Positions 60,201-64,000 of a DNA stretch of 64,000 bases are shown piece after piece. The notes beneath the pieces were generated by a model. It saw nothing but the letters and a program-made list of their open reading frames with translations, had not been told where the DNA came from and did no database searches. Made by a program: the position numbers and the translations under genes. The stretch lies in NCBI RefSeq assembly GCF_022581195.2, contig NC_061463.1, positions 5,766,001 to 5,830,000 on the forward strand. Direction: 5' to 3'. The DNA comes from Helicoverpa zea (Eukaryota > Arthropoda > Insecta > Lepidoptera > Noctuidae). Numbering within the stretch: position 1 is the stretch's first letter; every line of letters starts with the position of its first letter.

Positions 60201-60802
60201 TTCATTGATTACTGTCACTGTATGTGTATTATTCTTTTATCTTCATTATTAAGTTTATTTACTATTTTTCACATTTTCTGGCAAGGGTAAAGACAATTTA
60301 CCCATAGTGCTACAAAATTAATCGACTCATTCTTTTCTGTGAATGATGTTATTACGATCTGACAGTAGGAATAATCCATCATTTGGTAGGTACACATGTA
60401 ATTCTTGCGAAAGGACATAGGTTGCCATTTGCAGGAAAAAGTTACATCTAGACGCAAGCAGAACCTCGGGAAACTGCTAGTGAAGTCGGCTAGCGTGTTA
60501 TAAAAACACATTCAAAACAACGACGACAATTTAGCCAAGCATATATTACACTAAAAATATGAGTTACTTTTCAAAATACGATAATATCAGAACGAAATGA
60601 TGTGAAAACAGTTCAATTACAATCTCACAACAAATACAAACAATCAACTTAACAAAACAAACTAACTAAATGACGCAAATACATTGAATATCAGTTTTCA
60701 ACTAAAAGAATCTGATATAAAACAACTATGGACCTTAAAATGAGGTGCATTTTAGGTTTAAAATTGATAAACAATCAAAAAATAGTACTTACAACAAGAC
60801 AT
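42251..60802 (-). CDS. SELENBP1-like: Selenium-binding protein / methanethiol oxidase, complete, 11 exons
   Basis: In transcript order the exons are 60793-60802, 54476-54630, 50763-50948, 46609-46768, 46403-46514, 45983-46180, 45524-45621, 45097-45284, 43844-43999, 42664-42782 and 42251-42299. All introns are GT/AG with matching phases, giving 476 codons (human SELENBP1 has 472). Family blocks in order: GPGYASPLEAF, DYLATVDIDPESPTYCQ (Cys54 is equivalent to the selenium-binding Cys57 of human SELENBP1), DELHHSGWNVCSSC, IVDVGTDPRKPKLHK, HTTHCLATGEIMIS, YDFWYQPYHDVM, PLEIRFLHDPKAAQGFVG, YGSCWLHGEVRQYDISD, QLSLDGKRLYVSSSLFSTWD, KLDVDTVNGG and HEMRYPGGDCTSDIWL. The family oxidises methanethiol to H2S, formaldehyde and H2O2 and is cytosolic. 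Exon 1 codes only MSC plus one base; the split codon restores Cys4. Introns hold SINEs, a Helitron and MITEs; most of the 3.99 kb intron 3 (46769-50762) is otherwise featureless. Confidence 0.92.
44100..44290. mobile_element. Decayed inverted-repeat element in intron 9 of the selenium-binding protein gene
   Basis: The left end GTTTTCACCAACAATCTCTTA pairs with the right end (TAGGTATCTGTTGGTGAAAA) over an imperfect arm of about 40 bp. GTGTCAGTTAG / AGAGACAC extend the pairing inward. Probably an old MITE. Confidence 0.5.
50081..50647. repeat. Lepidopteran interspersed repeat (AACCGGCCAAGTGCGAGTCGG family), copy 2
   Basis: It begins AACCGGCCAAGTGCGAGTCG and GCACGAAGGGTTCCGTA, contains (GGACAGAC)n at about 50560-50593 and ends GGCTACGGAACCCTAAAAAA. 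GGGTTCCGTA and TACGGAACCC form an inverted end pair. It lies in intron 3 of the selenium-binding protein gene, just before exon 3 of that gene in transcript order. Confidence 0.85.
52590..53798. repeat. Interspersed repeat, copy B (AACCGACTTCC type)
   Basis: It contains TTAACCGACTTCCCAAAAAG and GAGGAGGTTACACATACACA at about 52750. From 52846 it is collinear with the start of the window. CCGACTTC recurs at 53424 and 53530. It sits in intron 2 of the selenium-binding protein gene. Its left border is not sharply defined; a related fragment (CCTCCTCCTTTTTGAAGTCGG) lies near 57400. Confidence 0.75.
52980..53380. repeat. Minisatellite, about 122-bp period, three units
   Basis: GGAGCTGACCTGATGATGGA occurs near 53000, 53123 and 53246, each followed by GTCGAGGGAACTCGACAACT. 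The homologous array at 150-400 has two units. Confidence 0.85.
53799..54214. repeat. Long hairpin element, copy B (uninterrupted)
   Basis: Arms of about 160 bp are near-perfect reverse complements. AATAGTTTAAAAAAAAACTA pairs with TAG...TTTTTAAACTATT at the right, AAACACGCTTTTTATAG pairs with CTATAAAAAGCGTGTTT, and GCGTGGGGTGC pairs with GCACCCCACGC. They surround a loop of about 75-85 bp (about 53960-54042). It is intronic in the selenium-binding protein gene, so the transcript would contain a long double-stranded stem. It preserves the empty site of the Helitron at 931-3245. Confidence 0.88.
55273..55497. mobile_element. 225-bp MITE with 58-bp inverted repeats, copy 2 (core inverted)
   Basis: It has the same termini and length as 21805-22029, but the core reads in the opposite direction (CTACATTCATTGATTATTGA at its left, GTTACGATAAAAATA-type sequence complemented at its right). 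It lies in intron 1 of the selenium-binding protein gene. Confidence 0.88.
55594..55983 (-). mobile_element. tRNA-headed SINE (family 1), intact with 17-bp target duplication
   Basis: Perfect 17-bp direct repeats (TATTTTATTTAGTACAT) flank it at 55577-55593 and 55984-56000. On the minus strand it opens with a tRNA-like head: A box TGGCCTAGTGGGTTAAGG and B box GGGTTCGATCCC, the RNA polymerase III internal promoter. It then runs through the family body to an ATG-type trinucleotide tail (GGATGATGATG) that matches the RTE tail at 27041, suggesting RTE machinery moves it. The intact ends indicate a recent insertion. Confidence 0.9.
56099..56297 (+). mobile_element. Short non-autonomous Helitron (199 bp)
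   Basis: It starts TCTATACTAATATTATAAAG and ends CCGCGGGAAAACGGCTAG, with T following. The 5'-TC, 3'-CTAG and GC-rich subterminal region match the 2.3 kb Helitron's layout. Internally it has CACGGGACACGGGTGAAACC, seen in many moth Helitrons. It lies in intron 1 of the selenium-binding protein gene. Confidence 0.75.
57388..57430. repeat. Fragment of the AACCGACTTC repeat family
   Basis: ATTGAGAACCTCCTCCTTTT and TGAAGTCGGTTATTTAATTA are the reverse complement of the widespread moth repeat seen at about 52750. Confidence 0.7.
57810..57944 (+). CDS. Small open frame with a CxxC pair, unrecognised
   Basis: The 44-codon frame MDAEYSLYCINCGSAGGSLV... has Cys9-x2-Cys12 and a His28-Cys29 pair, loosely zinc-ribbon-like, and ends TAA. 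It follows ACAACA directly before ATG, a fair start context. No splice donor or longer partner exon is evident. It may be the first exon of a transposon-encoded protein or chance. Confidence 0.15.
   Translation: MDAEYSLYCINCGSAGGSLVSENEDILHCKQQWTAPRIFITSKY
58441..58813 (-). mobile_element. tRNA-headed SINE (family 2), intact with 11-bp target duplication
   Basis: ACCTCGTACAT repeats at 58430-58440 and 58814-58824. On the minus strand the head reads TGCCTCGTTGGTCTAGCTGT (A box TGGTCTAGCTG) and TCTCGGGTTCGATTCCCGAG (B box). A body follows with GCGCAGTTGGCTAATCTCC and a trinucleotide tail (CATCATCATCATC). Compare the decayed copy at 4395-4690. It lies in intron 1 of the selenium-binding protein gene. 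Confidence 0.9.
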
Positions 60803-61110
60803 TTTTGTAATTTTTAACTGGCAGCCGTTCACAGCGATGATGGGTTAACAACTAGTAGATTATGCAAACCAAACTTGATGATAAACTAACAGATATCGTC
60901 ATCTCTTTCTATCCCCTTTAGAAAAACGAATAAGATGTACCGGTTCATGCGCAGCTATGATTGTACGTAGCAACAAGATTCAAAATGTGTATGTAAATAA
61001 TATTGAACTTGACTTGAGTCGAATGTTTTGATAATAATTTTCCAGTAGTAATAGTTGATGAATTATTTAGTTTTTGAGGAGCTCATTCTAAGTCAGTATG
61101 TAAGTAAGCA
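60803..61110. other. 5' flank of the selenium-binding protein gene
   Basis: The promoter and any non-coding first-exon extension must lie here on the minus strand. I could not fix a TATA box or initiator with confidence. Confidence 0.35.
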
Positions 61111-61114
61111 GGCA

Positions 61115-61295
61115 GATTGCCTACTCTTTACCAACTATGTTGGGGTCCGCTTCCAGTCTAACTGGTTGCAGCTGGGTACCAGTGGTTTACAAGGACCGAC
61201 TGCCTATCAGACCTCCTCAACTCAGTTACCTAGGCAACCTAATACCCTCAGTAAAAATGGTGGTCAGCCTTACTGGCTTCTGACTACCCGCTTGA
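61115..61295 (-). mobile_element. SINE (family 1) fragment
   Basis: The blocks TTCCAGTCTAACTGGTTGCA, GACTGCCTATCAGACCTCCT and TTACTGGCTTCTGACTACCC align with 55620-55780, without head or tail. Confidence 0.75.
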
Positions 61296-61439
61296 GCTCA
61301 TGGAATAAATAAAACTCTTAATAATGAATTGGCCAAGCGTTAACCAACGCTTGGCGCTGTCCACAGATGGCTGACCAGTCATAGCGAGTTCTATTTTCGG
61401 AGAAAAGTTTAAATTGTTATTCCCTGATGTCACATAGGT

Positions 61440-61600
61440 ATAAATCTTTGGCCTTTGTTACCGGTGTACAGAAGCCAGAAAGTCTGGCAACCTGTCTTAC
61501 CAAGTGTATCAGGTTGCACAGTTAACTGAGTTAAGGACGTCAGATACTCAGTCACTCCGTGTGTGAAACGCTGCTGATTAGAATTTAAGTGGACCCAAAC
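61440..61600 (+). mobile_element. SINE (family 1) fragment, opposite orientation
   Basis: The blocks ACAGAAGCCAGAAAGTCTGG, TATCAGGTTGCACAGTTAAC and GTCAGATACTCAGTCACTCC align with the reverse complement of the family 1 body. With 61115-61295 it forms an inverted pair about 150 bp apart. Confidence 0.7.
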
Positions 61601-61619
61601 TTTGATTTTTATTATTATT

Positions 61620-62776
61620 TTTTTATCTAAATTAAGTAAGGTAAGATTTGTATAACCCTTTACCAGAAACCACATTAAAATGGAGAAAATTATTTCTTAT
61701 AAATAAACGAAATAATTTCTATATACATTGAAGAAAACCGCGTATAAAAGAAAATGTCGAACTAAAGTACTAAACTCCTTTTCTTGCGAGTAGAAAAAAC
61801 ATAAAGGCCTTTAACGTTATTCATAAAAGTAATTTCATGAAGCCAAGGATAACATATAACATAAAGAGTATAACAACAAAGAAATCAACCAGCAAATACA
61901 TAATATAATGGAATTGTAAACCTTAGGTAATGGAGCAAAATAAATTCTTAACCCTAGATTACTACTCTATGTCGCAGAGGCGCCCGCGTTTTTAGATTAT
62001 GTAGTAAATATAAAACTTGAAAAGCAAAGATTTTCGGTTTTAAAAAGAATTTTATTAATATTTTTGGTCTCCAGTTAACGTTTAAAAGTGAGGTAACCTA
62101 TGTGTAATTTTTTTGCATTAGAAATAAGGTTTTATAATTTGGTAGTTATTTTCTTTTAAAGGCTTGCAGATAAAACATAGTTATAATAAAGTATTCCCGT
62201 ACAATACCAGACTAGACTTCTTTATCCTTAAAATTATAAAACTCAATGATTCGAAGCATAAGAATAGAAAAACGATATTCCAGGTTCCAAAAAATACCTT
62301 GTACTTCAAAAGAAACTTTATCCTAATACAAAAATAATACTCCACCAATTAATCTTGTCAAAGCAAAATTAGCTTCGTCAGTCTGCTCCACGGAAAATAT
62401 TCGAATTTCCTTTTTATCTCCAACGAAATCATCAAGAAAGCTATTAATCAAGATACCTGAGCCAAACGCAAGACAAAACGAAATCTTCCTGCGAGTAAAA
62501 TGTGAGCAATAATATAATTCTGTGAGCGTAACATCGTTAAGAACCTGCAAGGCGAAGATGTAGCTCCACAAAATAAAATGCTACATGAAGAAATAAGACA
62601 GACATATCGTACATACGTGCTCTGTGATACAATCGCCTTGCACTCCGCTTCCAATCGCACTCCGAAGAAACACAATACGACTTAAAATACGCTTATTGTC
62701 AGTTCAGAATTTAAAAAGTCTCCCACGTAATTTGTATACAAACGTCTATGTGTAAACTTAGCAACTATCGATGCAT
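61620..62776. other. Gene-free stretch
   Basis: AT-rich DNA. Overlapping minus frames at 62323-62675 have no recognised motif; they may be 3' UTR of the gene that ends at 62777, or chance. Confidence 0.45.
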
Positions 62777-63289
62777 TTATCTTCGTCTACGCAATAAAAG
62801 TTTTCTCCTTCCAGCCTTCCTATTGTGTGAGTGGGTGTTACTGTCCAGCATTATCCGTCTTAGACTCGCGTGCTGGTGGAATTCATGTCGGATTGAAATA
62901 TGTCTGCTTATATTCTTGAACAAGATATGCCACAAAGCTTTGTCCTTATTCTTCCACAATAAATCTGCAGTCTTCTCCTTAATCCTACGCATATTTTCCT
63001 CCAGTCTCCTAGCTTTTATTTCCATTTGTATGAGGGAACGGGTCGTATTTGTCAAAAGGCGGTACAGGTATTCTTTTCTTCGCGTTTTCCTCGGCTCCGT
63101 TGCGCTCGTATTTATCATAGACTCGTATTCAGTGCTGTCCTCAAGCTCTTGAACTTCGTCCAAACTTGTGATTTGTGATTGCTTATTTTTTGTGCGGAAA
63201 AAAACACCGGTGAGTAAAATTGCGAGCACGAAACTTAATAGCATGAGGAGACGAGCATGGTTATAGAGGGGTTTGGCTATGAAATTCAT
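62777..63289 (-). CDS. Unrecognised single-pass membrane protein, 170 residues
   Basis: One uninterrupted frame runs from ATG (63289) to TAA. Residues 14-32 (LLMLLSFVLAILLTGVFF) form a strong hydrophobic segment near the N-terminus, so it is a signal anchor or uncleaved signal. After it come an acidic patch (SLDEVQELEDSTEYESM), potential N-glycosylation sites (NTS, NTT, NIS), a charged helical stretch (IQMEIKARRLEENMRRIKEK) and a very basic tail (RRKLLLRRRR). The layout suggests a type II membrane or secretory-pathway protein. I do not recognise a family. The CpG-rich segment just upstream is consistent with a promoter. Splicing to upstream exons cannot be excluded. Confidence 0.55.
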   Translation of the reverse strand: MNFIAKPLYNHARLLMLLSFVLAILLTGVFFRTKNKQSQITSLDEVQELEDSTEYESMINTSATEPRKTRRKEYLYRLLTNTTRSLIQMEIKARRLEENMRRIKEKTADLLWKNKDKALWHILFKNISRHISIRHEFHQHASLRRIMLDSNTHSHNRKAGRRKLLLRRRR

Positions 63290-63344
63290 GTCAGTAAGTT
63301 GTAGGATGTCGGTATCATAATAAACACGTCACGTTGCATCGGGA

Positions 63345-63520
63345 TGCATGTTTTGTTTGTGTGCGAGCGTCGGGATTGTGTTTCGAGCAACAAGTCACGT
63401 GGTCGGTACGGGAGCGCGGACGGCGCCCTCTCGCGGCGTCGGCGAAAACGGCACTGGCTGGAGTGAAAACACGCCGGTGCGTCGCACCCCACGAATTTCC
63501 CCAATGACTTTTCCTCTTGG
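63345..63520. promoter_or_regulatory. CpG-rich segment, candidate promoter/5' exon region
   Basis: GC and CpG content rises sharply here (for example GGGAGCGCGGACGGCGCCCT and CTCGCGGCGTCGGCG) against AT-rich flanks. It lies 55-230 bp upstream of the minus-strand ATG at 63289. Frames are open on both strands through it, as expected for stop-poor GC-rich DNA. It could serve the minus gene, a plus-strand gene beyond the window, or both. Confidence 0.4.
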
Positions 63521-64000
63521 ATGTGGGAAAGGGCGTTTTATTTGGATGTGACAGCTATACTTAAACACTTTGCGACGCGGGTCGGATCGTGTAATTAAAC
63601 CGCAATGTTGTATGACAGCGATTAAACTGTCATTTTCGATGTCTGGAAACCGAGAGAGTGCTAAATTAATTTGTTTTAGGAATTTGCTATTATTAGAGAT
63701 GACAATAGCAGCGTAGAGTACACGCATAAGATAATTTATTCCTTATTTGAAACGCAAACTGTTATTCGGAATTTTATTTCTCATTTTTATTGCCTGCACC
63801 GTGAACTTCATTGGAGACTATTATCGTGAATTATTGTGGTTTCGGAAAGTTTTTACCAAAAATTAGTGCTTGAGACATTTTATTGTGAAAGTTTGAAGTT
63901 TATTCTTTCAGGACTCAATGTACCCGAGGCTCAAGGTGCGTAAGTAATGGAGGGGGAACGAGAAGGTTCACCTACTACAAAATGAAGCAGACATATTTTC
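63521..64000. other. Window end, no supported gene
   Basis: A short plus-strand ATGTACCCGAGGCTCAAG followed by GTGCGTAAG at about 63918-63944 could be a first-exon end with a donor site, but nothing else supports it. Confidence 0.3.

Noticed and set aside
1..64000. CRISPR-like arrays or bacterial defence systems
   Set aside because: Tandem repeats here have periods near 120 bp without spacers, and all genes have eukaryotic introns.

Overview
The window looks like nuclear DNA from a ditrysian moth, probably a noctuoid. It is AT-rich and has short exons with GT/AG introns. It carries lepidopteran-style interspersed repeats: tRNA-headed SINEs, non-autonomous Helitrons ending in CTAG, an RTE-type LINE with a trinucleotide tail, and the 'CCGGCCAAGTGCGAGTCGG' family. 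No bacterial-style operons, CRISPR arrays or free-standing tRNA/rRNA genes were seen. The species is an inference from repeat style, not from a search.

Layout. (1) 1-3530 is repeat DNA: an interspersed repeat ending in a long hairpin, split by a 2.3 kb Helitron. (2) 3767-14342 is a plus-strand tandem cluster of GNAT-fold N-acetyltransferase genes. It holds the last two exons of copy 1, two complete five-exon copies (256 and 254 codons), and between copies 1 and 2 the scar of a further copy that kept promoter and intron sequence but lost its exons. MITEs have inserted in and beside the cluster. (3) 14400-25380 is gene-poor, with several MITEs and an eight-unit minisatellite (about 23990-24965) whose unit carries CGCCATTTT and GCCGCCATCTTGG. 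(4) 25381-28580 has two unrecognised open frames, one interspersed repeat and a 5'-truncated but open RTE-clade reverse transcriptase. (5) 28600-42120 has no gene I can support. (6) 42251-60802, minus strand, is a complete 11-exon selenium-binding protein / methanethiol oxidase gene (476 codons). It includes a 10-nt first coding exon and a 49-nt last exon. Its introns hold SINEs, a Helitron, MITEs and a second copy of the repeat at the window start. (7) 62777-63289, minus strand, is an unrecognised single-pass membrane protein of 170 residues downstream of a CpG-rich stretch.

How the genes relate. The acetyltransferase copies have the same exon plan (short exons 1 and 2, then 183, 131 and 376-379 nt), so they arose by tandem duplication. 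Repeated non-coding flanks show the duplicated unit ran from intron 4 through the 3' flank into the next promoter. The SELENBP gene is unrelated and on the opposite strand. I see no operon-like system or clearly new multi-gene pathway. The points most worth following are the deleted acetyltransferase copy with its retained DRE-like promoter, the divergent acetyl-CoA loop in two copies, the Helitron and MITE insertions with matching empty sites, and the YY1/Pho-like minisatellite.
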